Shown: positions 1 to 6,061 of the stretch, one piece after another
Layout of the letters: each line of letters begins with the position of its first letter
How positions within the stretch are numbered: position 1 is the first letter of the stretch
Assembly: GCA_018375265.1 (NCBI GenBank)
Contig: JAHADO010000085.1
Location: 1-6,061, forward strand
From: Campylobacter concisus
GTDB taxonomy: Bacteria > Campylobacterota > Campylobacteria > Campylobacterales > Campylobacteraceae
DNA length: 6,061 nucleotides
Direction of reading: 5' to 3'
The notes under the pieces: model-generated
The model's input: the letters and a program-made list of their open reading frames with translations, nothing else
The model's database searches: none
What the model was told of the DNA's origin: nothing
Position numbers and translations under genes: made by a program

Positions 1-1155
1 TTTTGCTTTTGAAAATATCGCGTCAAAGGTCTTGCCAACACTGCTTTCGCTCTTCGTAAAGCCCTCTTTGTAGCTGTTTGTGCTGTCGCTTAATAGACAA
101 AGCACGCCACGCTCGCCATAATACGCTAGTCTGCCAAGGTCTGTTGGGTAGCCATCTATCGGCGTATGATCGATCTTAAAGTCGCCTGTGTGTATGATCG
201 TGCCAGCCTTTGTCGTGATCGCAAGTGCTGAGGCGTCGATGATAGAGTGGGTGATATGTATCCACTCGACCTCAAAGTCACCTATGAGATATGGCTTTCT
301 TTTTTCGACCGATCTAAAGAGTGAGCGCTCTTGTTTTAGTCCGTGCTCTTCAAATTTATTATTTATCATGCCAAGCGGAAGCGGTGTGGCGTAGATAGGA
401 AATTTAAACTCTTTGTAAAAGTAAGGCACCGCGCCGATGTGATCCTCGTGTGCGTGAGTGATGATGACGCCTTTTATCTTATCTTTTATCTTGCGAACGT
501 AGTCAAAGTCTGGGATGAGGATATCCACACCGTGCATGCTCTCGCTTGGAAAGCTCATGCCGATATCAACGATTATAGCGCTAGTTTCGGTCTCAAAGAC
601 AGTCATATTGCCGCCGATCTCACCAAGACCGCCAAGTGGTGTTATGCGAATTTTATGTTCGCTTGAATTTAGATATTTTAGTGGTTCAAGTCTTAGCTCG
701 TGAGTGGCTTTGTTTGCCTCCATCGCGCTTGCGATGTCTTGTTGCCACTGCTCGTTACCATTTAGCTTTGCTGGTAAATTTTTCTTTGGTTTTTTAGCCT
801 TTTTTGGCTTTTCTTTTTGCTCTTTTGCCGCGTTTTTAGCTTCAGCCTTTGGCTCTTGTTTTGGCTTTTCTTTTTGCTGTTTTTGCTCTTTTGGCTTATT
901 GTTTTCGCCAGTTTTGTTTTGATTTTTGTTATTTCTTTGCTTTTTTGGGCGAGGATTTTGACTCTTTGGCTCGGCGTGCGTTTTGGCTTCAGCCTGCTCT
1001 GCTGCAAAGAAGTTATCTATCACGCTTTTGCTTGCCAGTGATGTTTGCTCGGTAATTTCGCCCTCTTGTTTTGGCTTGTTTTTTGGTCTAAATCTTCGTC
1101 TTTTGTTGTTTTTACTTTGGTTAGTTACAACTTTCTCTTCGTTTTTGTCGTTCAT
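1..1155 (-). CDS. rnj: Ribonuclease J, N-terminal 385 residues (gene runs off the left edge)
   Basis: Metallo-beta-lactamase-fold RNase of the RNase J family, which combines endonuclease and 5'-3' exonuclease activity in mRNA decay and rRNA maturation in the cytoplasm. The catalytic domain starts near residue 168 with IRITPLGGLGEIGGN. The zinc-binding motif is THAHEDHIGA (H234, H236, D238, H239). ITHSIIDA follows (H303), then GDFKID (D325) and LLSDSTN (D357). Residues 1 to ~165 form an extension rich in Lys, Gln, Asn, Glu and Pro, probably disordered, with a basic KRRRFRPKNKPK patch near residues 18-29; the H. pylori enzyme also carries an N-terminal extension. The ATG at 1155 has AAAGGA 5 nt upstream, within ksgA, so translation is probably coupled to ksgA. 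The remaining beta-lactamase, beta-CASP and C-terminal parts lie beyond the window, so the truncation is an edge effect. Family assignment is very secure. Confidence 0.96.
   Translation of the reverse strand, partial: MNDKNEEKVVTNQSKNNKRRRFRPKNKPKQEGEITEQTSLASKSVIDNFFAAEQAEAKTHAEPKSQNPRPKKQRNNKNQNKTGENNKPKEQKQQKEKPKQEPKAEAKNAAKEQKEKPKKAKKPKKNLPAKLNGNEQWQQDIASAMEANKATHELRLEPLKYLNSSEHKIRITPLGGLGEIGGNMTVFETETSAIIVDIGMSFPSESMHGVDILIPDFDYVRKIKDKIKGVIITHAHEDHIGAVPYFYKEFKFPIYATPLPLGMINNKFEEHGLKQERSLFRSVEKRKPYLIGDFEVEWIHITHSIIDASALAITTKAGTIIHTGDFKIDHTPIDGYPTDLGRLAYYGERGVLCLLSDSTNSYKEGFTKSESSVGKTFDAIFSKAK
802..878 (-). repeat. Direct repeat in the disordered arm of RNase J
   Basis: Two identical 20-bp units on the plus strand, 802-821 and 859-878, are offset by exactly 57 bp (19 codons), so they are in frame. 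Read on the minus strand they encode QQKEKPK (residues 93-99) and EQKEKPK (residues 112-118). Related KPKEQK and KPKKAKK words lie around them, which suggests internal duplication of a Lys/Gln/Glu/Pro linker. It is part of the gene, not a mobile element. Confidence 0.75.
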
Positions 1156-1963
1156 TATCTTCCTTTAATCTTTCAAATACTTTTAGATAAGAATCGACAT
1201 CTAGTTCGTGTGGACGTAAATTTTGAGCTAAGCCTAGGTCTTCAAAAATTTCTTCTAACGCCTTTTTGTCAAAATTTGTGGATAAATTTTTTAAAAGCGT
1301 CTTTCTTGGCGAAGCAAACGCAGCTCTTAAAAATGCTTTAAAAGCCTCGTATTGTTCTGCATCTTTGAAAATCCCGTCTTTGCCAAAAATCTTTTTTGTT
1401 TTTTGTAGTTTGATGACTGAAGATGTGACCTTTGGAGGTGGGTTGAAAAGCTTTGCATCCACGTCAAACAAAAGCTCACACCTGCCTTGAAGTGAAGCGA
1501 GGATCGATAAAGCGCTAAATTCTTTATCCTTGCTCTTTGCACTAAATTTAAGAGCAACCTCTTTTTGTATCATCACAATAAGCCCAAGGCATTTTTCGTC
1601 ATCTATCGCATTTAGTATCATCTTTGTAGCAACGTAATAGGGTAAATTTGCGACCAAAAAGTAGTTCTGGCTACTTAGTCCGCCCTCTTGCTGCCACTGC
1701 TCTAAAGCATCTTTACAAAAAAGTTTTAATTGTCCATTTTGGATCTCATTTGCAAATTTGACCTTTAAAATTTGAAACAGCTCACAATCTATCTCAAAAG
1801 AGGTCGTCTTGTAAATTTGCAAAAGTCTAAATGTCAAATCACCTAAGCCAGGCCCAATCTCAACGACGTTTTCTACGTCATTGGGTATCGCTTGGATGAT
1901 CTTATCTAGTGTCGCTTTGTCTTGTAAAAAATTCTGTCCAAAGTGCTTTTTTGCCTTTATCAT
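1121..1963 (-). CDS. rsmA: 16S rRNA (adenine1518-N6/adenine1519-N6)-dimethyltransferase KsgA/RsmA
   Basis: SAM-dependent enzyme that dimethylates two adjacent adenines in the 3'-terminal hairpin of 16S rRNA late in 30S assembly. With an ATG start at 1963 it has 280 residues, usual for the family. Visible motifs are GQNFL (9-13), the SAM-binding VEIGPGLGDLT (34-44), acidic E57 and D85, the catalytic NLPYY (106-110), IQKEVALKF (132-140) and the FNPPPKV loop (173-179). The C-terminal part has FASPRKTLLKNL, matching the family's RRKTL helix. An in-frame TTG at 1981 would add MANIAA. I prefer the ATG because, as I recall, related Campylobacter proteins begin MxKAKK, and the extra residues lie beside a possible -10. 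Neither start has a good Shine-Dalgarno. Its last 35 bp overlap the start of rnj, which indicates one transcription unit. Confidence 0.96.
   Translation of the reverse strand: MIKAKKHFGQNFLQDKATLDKIIQAIPNDVENVVEIGPGLGDLTFRLLQIYKTTSFEIDCELFQILKVKFANEIQNGQLKLFCKDALEQWQQEGGLSSQNYFLVANLPYYVATKMILNAIDDEKCLGLIVMIQKEVALKFSAKSKDKEFSALSILASLQGRCELLFDVDAKLFNPPPKVTSSVIKLQKTKKIFGKDGIFKDAEQYEAFKAFLRAAFASPRKTLLKNLSTNFDKKALEEIFEDLGLAQNLRPHELDVDSYLKVFERLKEDNERQKRRESCN
1161..1166 (-). promoter_or_regulatory. Ribosome binding site of rnj inside ksgA
   Basis: The minus strand reads AAAGGA here, a strong Shine-Dalgarno, 5 nt before the ATG at 1155. It lies in the last codons of ksgA. Ribosomes finishing ksgA therefore pass over the rnj start, which supports translational coupling and fixes the rnj start. 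Confidence 0.8.
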
Positions 1964-1987
1964 AGCCGCGATATTAGCCAAAAATTA

Positions 1988-1993
1988 CTTATA
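1988..1993 (-). promoter_or_regulatory. Possible -10 element for ksgA-rnj
   Basis: The minus strand reads TATAAG, one mismatch from TATAAT. Transcription would begin near 1981, leaving a leader of about 18 nt before the preferred ksgA ATG. No convincing -35 is visible, which is normal for Campylobacter sigma-70 promoters. Because the region is AT-rich, the match is only suggestive. Confidence 0.4.
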
Positions 1994-1995
1994 CA

Positions 1996-2020
1996 ATGAT
2001 TACAAGTTTAGTTTAATCAT
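1996..2020. repeat. Inverted repeat between the divergent promoters (operator candidate)
   Basis: ATGATTA (1996-2002) and TAATCAT (2014-2020) form a perfect 7-bp dyad separated by 11 bp. The half-site centres are about 18 bp apart, close to two helical turns. It lies between the two proposed -10 elements and covers the -35 positions of both directions. A single 7-bp dyad in AT-rich DNA can easily arise by chance, so a regulator site is only a hypothesis. Confidence 0.3.
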
Positions 2021-2033
2021 ATATAAAATGGAC

Positions 2034-2039
2034 TATAAT
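2034..2039 (+). promoter_or_regulatory. -10 element of the helicase-hisF promoter
   Basis: A perfect TATAAT lies 30 nt upstream of the TTG start at 2070, preceded by AT-rich sequence with T-rich runs as in Campylobacter sigma-70 promoters. Transcription would start near 2046 and give a short leader of about 24 nt containing the ribosome binding site. No good -35 is seen. Confidence 0.6.
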
Positions 2040-2057
2040 CACTAAATAACAACAAAA

Positions 2058-2062
2058 TAAGG
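2058..2062 (+). promoter_or_regulatory. Ribosome binding site deciding the helicase start
   Basis: TAAGG ends 7 nt before the TTG at 2070. The first in-frame ATG is at 2172 (residue 35) and has only A-rich sequence upstream, with no Shine-Dalgarno. This favours the TTG as the true start. Confidence 0.6.
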
Positions 2063-2069
2063 CGCAAAT

Positions 2070-5000
2070 TTGAGTAGGGCAAATACCTTAAAATACTTTT
2101 TATTATCACAATATTTAGAGCCAAAAACCTTAGACGAGCCAAAAAAGACAAATAGCAAATTTAAAAAATCAATGGACCTTGAGATCGCAAATTTCGATGA
2201 GAAATTTATGCAAATTTTAAGAGCATTTGACAGGTCACTTTTAAAAAATGGTGTAGAAATTTCGATTTATGGTGGCATTTTTGAGACTGACTTGCTTGCT
2301 CTTGCGATATCAAAGTTAGCAAAGGTGAAATTTGAAAAAGAGCAAATTTTAGAGGAGCTTCGCTCTGAGCAAACGAGCTTTGAAAAGGCATTTTGTTATA
2401 AACTTAAGCTCTCTGGCGATCTACTCTTTTGTAAAAATGAGCAAAATTTTGCTCTAAAAGATGCAAATTTAGATGATGAGCTAAGCCCATTTTTTACGCC
2501 AAGCTCATCAAATGAGCTCTTTATCCCAACGGCTCCTTGGGCGATGGTACGACTAAACCATTTAAAAGAGATCAGCCAAAACGACTTTAACAAAGAGTGC
2601 GAGCACATCAAGGATAAAATTTCTATCCATAAAGAGAAAATGAGGCTTAGCGACTATGTAAAAGCGGTGCACGAGGAGATAAAAAACTCGCTAAAGACGC
2701 CATTTTGTAAAGATGTGATCAGGCTTGAAGTAAGGATCGCTGACCCAAATTTTAAAGAGAACGACGCCCTTTTAAATAGCTTTTTTATAGATGATATAAA
2801 TTTACTTATCAAATTTTACGAGTCAGGCAGGACGCACGAGCTGACGGATCAGTTTTTAGACGAGGGCAGTGAGAATAAATTTGAGAGGATTGACGTTAGA
2901 GATGAGCTAAATCAAAGGGTGGTAAGGGACTTTTTTAAGGCTGAGCACTACCCTAGATCGGCCTTTGCAAGTGACTTTGCCTTAAATTTCTCACAGCAAA
3001 TGGCTCTAAACAATATAATAGAGAAATTTAAAGACGGAAATGGTGGAATTTATAGTGTAAATGGCGCTCCAGGCACTGGGAAAACGACGCTTTTAAAGGA
3101 CGTGATGGCTGAGGTTGTCACGCTTAGGGCGATGAAGCTCGCGCAAATGAGCAGACACGATATCTTTAAGCCAGTCTATGACAGCGACGAAAAGGCGCTT
3201 TATTTTAGGCTAAATGACGAGCTTCAAGGCTACGAGATGGTCGTTAGCTCTTGTAACAACGGCGCGGTTGAGATTTTGAGCAAGGAGCTAAGCCAGTTAA
3301 AGAGCATAGGGGATTATGCGGGCGAGATTGATTATTTTAAATTTATAGCCACAAGGCTGCTCTCGGCTGATGAAAAGAGTGAATTTGGCGAGAAGTCCTT
3401 TATCTCAAAGCCAGCTTGGGGGCTATTTTGCGTGGCGCTTGGATCAAAGCAAAACAAGTCAAATTTTGTTTTTAACGCAATTAACGGCGTAAAGATCGAG
3501 GCTACTCACAGCCAGTTTGACAAGATCGCAAGCGAATACGGCGAGTTTTTGGAGCAAGATGGCTTTTTGATGGGGCTTGGCAAGTACCTTGTAGTGGGCG
3601 AGGGCGTAGATGACTTTGACGTGGCAAAGGAGAAATTTAACCTTGCACTTCATGAGGTAAATTTGCTTTTTAGTGAGATCAGGATCAAAGAAGAGGAGCT
3701 AAAGAGCCTAAAAAGTGAGCTAGCTGATGTCGATAGGAGGCTTGAGAGCTACTACTCGGCCAAGCAGATAGAGGAGCTTTTAGAGCCTTTAGAGGACGAG
3801 CATGATGAAATTTTGGCTAAGCTGGGGGATAAAAAGGCGGAGGCAGAGGAGCTAACAAGACTTGTTAGTCAAAATGAAGCTTTGCAGGAGTATTTAAGCA
3901 CGCCAGAAAAGCCGCCATTTTTTCTCTTTCAGCAGATTTTTAAGACAGAGGCCTTTGAAAAGTATAATGACGAAGCGTTAAAGGTTGGCGAGATAAACCG
4001 CCAGATAGCCGAGCAAAATTTAAAAGCTAGCAAGCAAAATGGCGAGAGCAAAGAGAAAAACGAAGCAAGGCTAAATGAGCTAAAAAGCGAGATAGCAGTG
4101 CTTGAGAGCAGGGCAGCAGAGCTTGGCACTAAGATAAATCTCTACAAAAGGCTAAAAAGCGACTTTGCTAGACGTCAAAAGATACTTGGCAGGAGCGAGG
4201 AGCTAGATATCTTTCTAAACGGCAGCTTCAGCGAGAGTAATGACGAAATGCAAAAGAGTATGCCATTTATGATGGAGTTTGGCATAGACCAGAAATTTCA
4301 CAAGACAAAGCTTTTTAAGGCTAGGATAGAGCTTTTCAAAGAGGCGCTAAATTTGCACAAAGCTGCCATTTTTGCTTGTAAAGAGGCTGTTAGGACAAAT
4401 TTACGTGCCCTTAGCGTTATCTTTAACGATGAAAAGATGGCTGAGAAAAATGGCTTAGAGGCAAAGCATAGACGCGAGATCATCAAGGGGCTCTTCTTGC
4501 TAACGCCTGTTGTTAGCTCAACTTTTGCCTCGTTTAATAACACCTTTAAAGAGCTTTTAAATGGCGATATAGGCATGCTTTTGATAGACGAAGCAGGGCA
4601 GGCAAATTTAACTAACGCGTTAGGCGCCTTGCTTCGCTCAAAGATGGCTGTGGTAGTTGGCGACCCGCTTCAGCTTGAGCCAGTCGTAACGCTACCTGTC
4701 AGTTTAAATAACGCGATACTTAGCTACTGCGAGGTAAAAGAGGAGTTTAACTTGCTTAAATCCTCTGTGCAACTAAGAGCCGACAAGGCGCAGAATATCG
4801 GCACATATATAAAAGGTAGCGGCGAGAGTATCTGGGTCGGCTCACCACTGATCGTGCATAGAAGGTGCGCTAACCCTATGTTTGAGATATCAAACGAGAC
4901 TACATACGATGATATGATGATACTTGGCAGAAGTGCAGCTAGTAAATTTGTAAACACTAACGTGCAAACAAAGTGGATAGATGTTAGAAGCGAGGAGTGG

Positions 5001-5348
5001 ATAGGAAACTACAACAAAGCCGAGGGCGAGGTGGTTAAAGAGCTCTTGGCAGGCGAGCTAGCTGATGAGAAAAATAACATCAGGATAATAACGCCATTTA
5101 AAGATGTTTGTAGAAATTTAAAAGGTACTGGCACTATCCACACGATGCAGGGCAAAGAGGCTGATGTTATCGTATTTGTGTTAGGTGGAGCTACAAAGGG
5201 CGCTAGAGCGTGGGCTGCTAGCAAACCAAATCTGCTAAATGTGGCGCTAACAAGGGCAAAAGAGGTTATTTATATAGTTGGAAACCGAGAAAATTGGGCT
5301 AGTTTGCCTTACTTTGAGGTGGCAGCTAGAAAGATAGACAAAGGATAA
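2070..5348 (+). CDS. Large superfamily 1 (UPF1/DNA2-like, AAA_11/AAA_12) helicase-type ATPase with coiled-coil insertion
   Basis: Intact 1092-residue protein with all hallmark SF1 motifs: LNFSQQ Q-motif (305-310), Walker A GAPGTGKT (332-339, K338), motif Ia [10 protein letters not shown] (391-400), motif Ic-like VVSSTFAS (814-821), Walker B DEAGQ (840-844), GDPLQLEPV (864-872), HRRC in the [14 protein letters not shown] segment (930-933), TPFK (1008-1011), [11 protein letters not shown] (1023-1033) and VALTRAK with arginine R1062. It should hydrolyse ATP on RNA or DNA; which one cannot be told. The N-terminal ~300 residues match no domain I recognise. About 410 residues separate motifs Ia and Ic and include likely coiled coils near 518-609 and 635-705. 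The protein ends soon after motif VI, with no fused nuclease. From memory it resembles a bacterial family of large ATPases annotated only as AAA domain or DEAD/DEAH helicase. The cellular role is unknown to me. Confidence 0.93.
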   Translation: MSRANTLKYFLLSQYLEPKTLDEPKKTNSKFKKSMDLEIANFDEKFMQILRAFDRSLLKNGVEISIYGGIFETDLLALAISKLAKVKFEKEQILEELRSEQTSFEKAFCYKLKLSGDLLFCKNEQNFALKDANLDDELSPFFTPSSSNELFIPTAPWAMVRLNHLKEISQNDFNKECEHIKDKISIHKEKMRLSDYVKAVHEEIKNSLKTPFCKDVIRLEVRIADPNFKENDALLNSFFIDDINLLIKFYESGRTHELTDQFLDEGSENKFERIDVRDELNQRVVRDFFKAEHYPRSAFASDFALNFSQQMALNNIIEKFKDGNGGIYSVNGAPGTGKTTLLKDVMAEVVTLRAMKLAQMSRHDIFKPVYDSDEKALYFRLNDELQGYEMVVSSCNNGAVEILSKELSQLKSIGDYAGEIDYFKFIATRLLSADEKSEFGEKSFISKPAWGLFCVALGSKQNKSNFVFNAINGVKIEATHSQFDKIASEYGEFLEQDGFLMGLGKYLVVGEGVDDFDVAKEKFNLALHEVNLLFSEIRIKEEELKSLKSELADVDRRLESYYSAKQIEELLEPLEDEHDEILAKLGDKKAEAEELTRLVSQNEALQEYLSTPEKPPFFLFQQIFKTEAFEKYNDEALKVGEINRQIAEQNLKASKQNGESKEKNEARLNELKSEIAVLESRAAELGTKINLYKRLKSDFARRQKILGRSEELDIFLNGSFSESNDEMQKSMPFMMEFGIDQKFHKTKLFKARIELFKEALNLHKAAIFACKEAVRTNLRALSVIFNDEKMAEKNGLEAKHRREIIKGLFLLTPVVSSTFASFNNTFKELLNGDIGMLLIDEAGQANLTNALGALLRSKMAVVVGDPLQLEPVVTLPVSLNNAILSYCEVKEEFNLLKSSVQLRADKAQNIGTYIKGSGESIWVGSPLIVHRRCANPMFEISNETTYDDMMILGRSAASKFVNTNVQTKWIDVRSEEWIGNYNKAEGEVVKELLAGELADEKNNIRIITPFKDVCRNLKGTGTIHTMQGKEADVIVFVLGGATKGARAWAASKPNLLNVALTRAKEVIYIVGNRENWASLPYFEVAARKIDKG
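3621..4185 (+). other. Coiled-coil arms within the helicase
   Basis: Residues ~518-609 and ~635-705 of the helicase are long Glu/Lys/Leu-rich helices with heptad-like leucine spacing, for example [20 protein letters not shown] and later [19 protein letters not shown] Pro/Phe-rich stretch ([14 protein letters not shown], from about 611) separates them and could be the turn of an antiparallel hairpin. Position within the 1A/1B region recalls the stalk insertions of UPF1-like helicases, but it is much longer. The hairpin is inference from sequence pattern only. Confidence 0.7.
5340..5345 (+). promoter_or_regulatory. Ribosome binding site of hisF overlapping the helicase end
   Basis: AAAGGA forms the last two sense codons of the helicase and lies 5 nt before the hisF TTG at 5351. 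The helicase stop codon (5346-5348) sits between the Shine-Dalgarno and the hisF start, an arrangement expected to couple hisF translation to helicase translation. Confidence 0.8.
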
Positions 5349-5350
5349 AT

Positions 5351-6061
5351 TTGAATCATTTTGCAAAACGCATAATCCCATGCCTCGACGTAAAAGATGG
5401 CAGGGTCGTAAAAGGTGTAAATTTTGTTGGACTTGTCGATGCTGGAGACCCAGTCGAGATAGCTAAAAGATACAACGACGAGGGTGCTGACGAGCTTTGC
5501 TTTTTGGATATCACAGCCTCTCACCTTGGCCGTGATACGATAGTTGATGTGGTAAAAAAGGTCGCAAGCAAGCTTTTTATACCCCTAACCGTTGGCGGTG
5601 GCATACGCACGATCGATGATATCTCGCGCCTTTTAAATGCGGGCTGCGACAAGGTGAGCCTAAACTCATCGGCGATAAAAGATCCAAATTTGATCGACGA
5701 AGCGGCTAAGAAATTTGGCTCGCAGTGCGTCGTCGTAGCGATCGACGCCAAAAAGATCGAAAATGGTTATAGTGTTTTTATAAATGGCGGCAGGATCGAT
5801 ACGAAAAAAGATGCCTTTGCTTGGGCAAAAGAGGTCGAGTCGCGCGGAGCAGGGGAAATTTTGCTAACGTCTATGGATAATGACGGCGTCAAACAGGGCT
5901 TTAGCTTGGAGCTAACAAAGATCTTTAGTGCGCTTTCTATACCGACTATCGCAAGTGGGGGTGCAGGGAAAATGGAGCATTTTAAAGATGCTTTTGAGGC
6001 CGGGGCTGATGCGTGCCTTGCTGCTTCGATATTTCTCTTTGGCGTGATCGAGTTAAAAAAG
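5351..6061 (+). CDS. hisF: Imidazole glycerol phosphate synthase cyclase subunit HisF, N-terminal 237 residues (gene runs off the right edge)
   Basis: Cyclase subunit of the HisF-HisH complex. It uses ammonia from HisH to convert PRFAR to imidazole glycerol phosphate, which goes to histidine, and AICAR, which goes to purine synthesis. The (beta/alpha)8 barrel is clear: [16 protein letters not shown] contains D13, the counterpart of catalytic D11 in Thermotoga HisF. VAIDAKK contains D132, the counterpart of D130. Phosphate-binding loops are VGGGIR (G82-G84) and ASGGAG (202-206), and TSMDNDG carries D176. About 15 residues are missing on the right, judged from the usual ~250-residue length. The start is TTG; the first in-frame ATG is at residue 175, so a non-ATG start is required. 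It lies 2 bp after the helicase with an overlapping ribosome binding site, so the two probably share a transcript. hisH, its partner, is not in the window. Confidence 0.97.
   Translation, partial: MNHFAKRIIPCLDVKDGRVVKGVNFVGLVDAGDPVEIAKRYNDEGADELCFLDITASHLGRDTIVDVVKKVASKLFIPLTVGGGIRTIDDISRLLNAGCDKVSLNSSAIKDPNLIDEAAKKFGSQCVVVAIDAKKIENGYSVFINGGRIDTKKDAFAWAKEVESRGAGEILLTSMDNDGVKQGFSLELTKIFSALSIPTIASGGAGKMEHFKDAFEAGADACLAASIFLFGVIELKK

Noticed and set aside
188..666. Plus-strand open frames opposite the RNase J catalytic domain
   Set aside because: They overlap the strand-opposite conserved motifs HAHEDH and ITHS, and their peptides resemble nothing known.
704..1055. Plus-strand open frames encoding Phe/Leu-rich, membrane-like peptides
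   Set aside because: They are antisense to the Lys-rich arm of RNase J; AAA/AAG codons read backwards become TTT/CTT (Phe/Leu). No ribosome binding site or family resemblance, and the RNase J frame is clear.
1996..2020. Fur-type iron box
   Set aside because: The arms contain TGATTA/TAATCA but the 11-bp spacer and low match to the GATAATGAT-style repeats do not fit, and the genes have no iron theme.
4298..5224. Several minus-strand open frames opposite the helicase motifs
   Set aside because: The plus-strand frame carries all SF1 motifs continuously; the reverse frames are Ser/Leu-rich shadows.
2070..5348. The helicase as part of an anti-phage defence island
   Set aside because: Large SF1 helicases do occur in defence systems, but there is no fused nuclease or kinase here, no partner effector gene, and the neighbours are housekeeping genes (ksgA, rnj, hisF). 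Not supported within the window.
5349..5350. Terminator or promoter between the helicase and hisF
   Set aside because: Only 2 bp separate them and no hairpin with a T-run is visible at the end of the helicase gene.
5521..5751. Minus-strand open frame opposite hisF
   Set aside because: It is antisense to the conserved barrel segment with GGGIR and catalytic D132; it has no independent support.
1..6061. tRNA or rRNA genes, CRISPR arrays, insertion sequences
   Set aside because: Coding sequence fills nearly the entire window; no regularly spaced repeats, transposase-like proteins or terminal inverted repeats were seen, and the one non-coding gap of about 100 bp holds only promoter-like sequence.

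Overview
The window looks like ordinary chromosome from a Campylobacter of moderate G+C content (C. concisus/curvus/showae-like rather than C. jejuni; species not resolved). The basis is the Campylobacterota-style RNase J with a long lysine-rich N-terminal extension, a KsgA starting with a Campylobacter-like MxKAKKxxGQNFL segment, the very frequent AAATTT word, and an AT-rich TATAAT-type promoter without a convincing -35.

The layout is two divergent gene pairs. Leftward from about 1.96 kb run rsmA/ksgA (16S rRNA dimethyladenosine transferase) and then the first 385 codons of an RNase J gene that continues past the left edge. The two overlap by 35 bp, and the RNase J ribosome binding site lies inside ksgA. 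Both products are linked to ribosomal RNA: one methylates 16S rRNA, and the other belongs to a family that processes rRNA and degrades mRNA. A short AT-rich divergent promoter region lies at about 1964-2069. Rightward from 2070 runs a 1092-residue superfamily 1 (UPF1/DNA2-like) helicase-type ATPase with a large coiled-coil insertion. hisF follows after only 2 bp, with its Shine-Dalgarno overlapping the helicase stop region. hisF is cut by the right edge after 237 codons.

The coding sequences and their short promoter region fill the window; no stretch over 300 bases lacks a gene. No RNA gene, mobile element, CRISPR array or clear terminator was seen. The part most worth a second look is the helicase. 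All canonical motifs are intact, but the N-terminal ~300 residues and the ~410-residue insertion between motifs Ia and Ic have no function I can name, and it is coupled to a histidine-biosynthesis gene. Other points of interest are the TTG starts embedded in AAATTTG, the repeat-bearing disordered arm of RNase J, and a dyad between the divergent promoters. I found no convincing evidence of a new multi-gene system.
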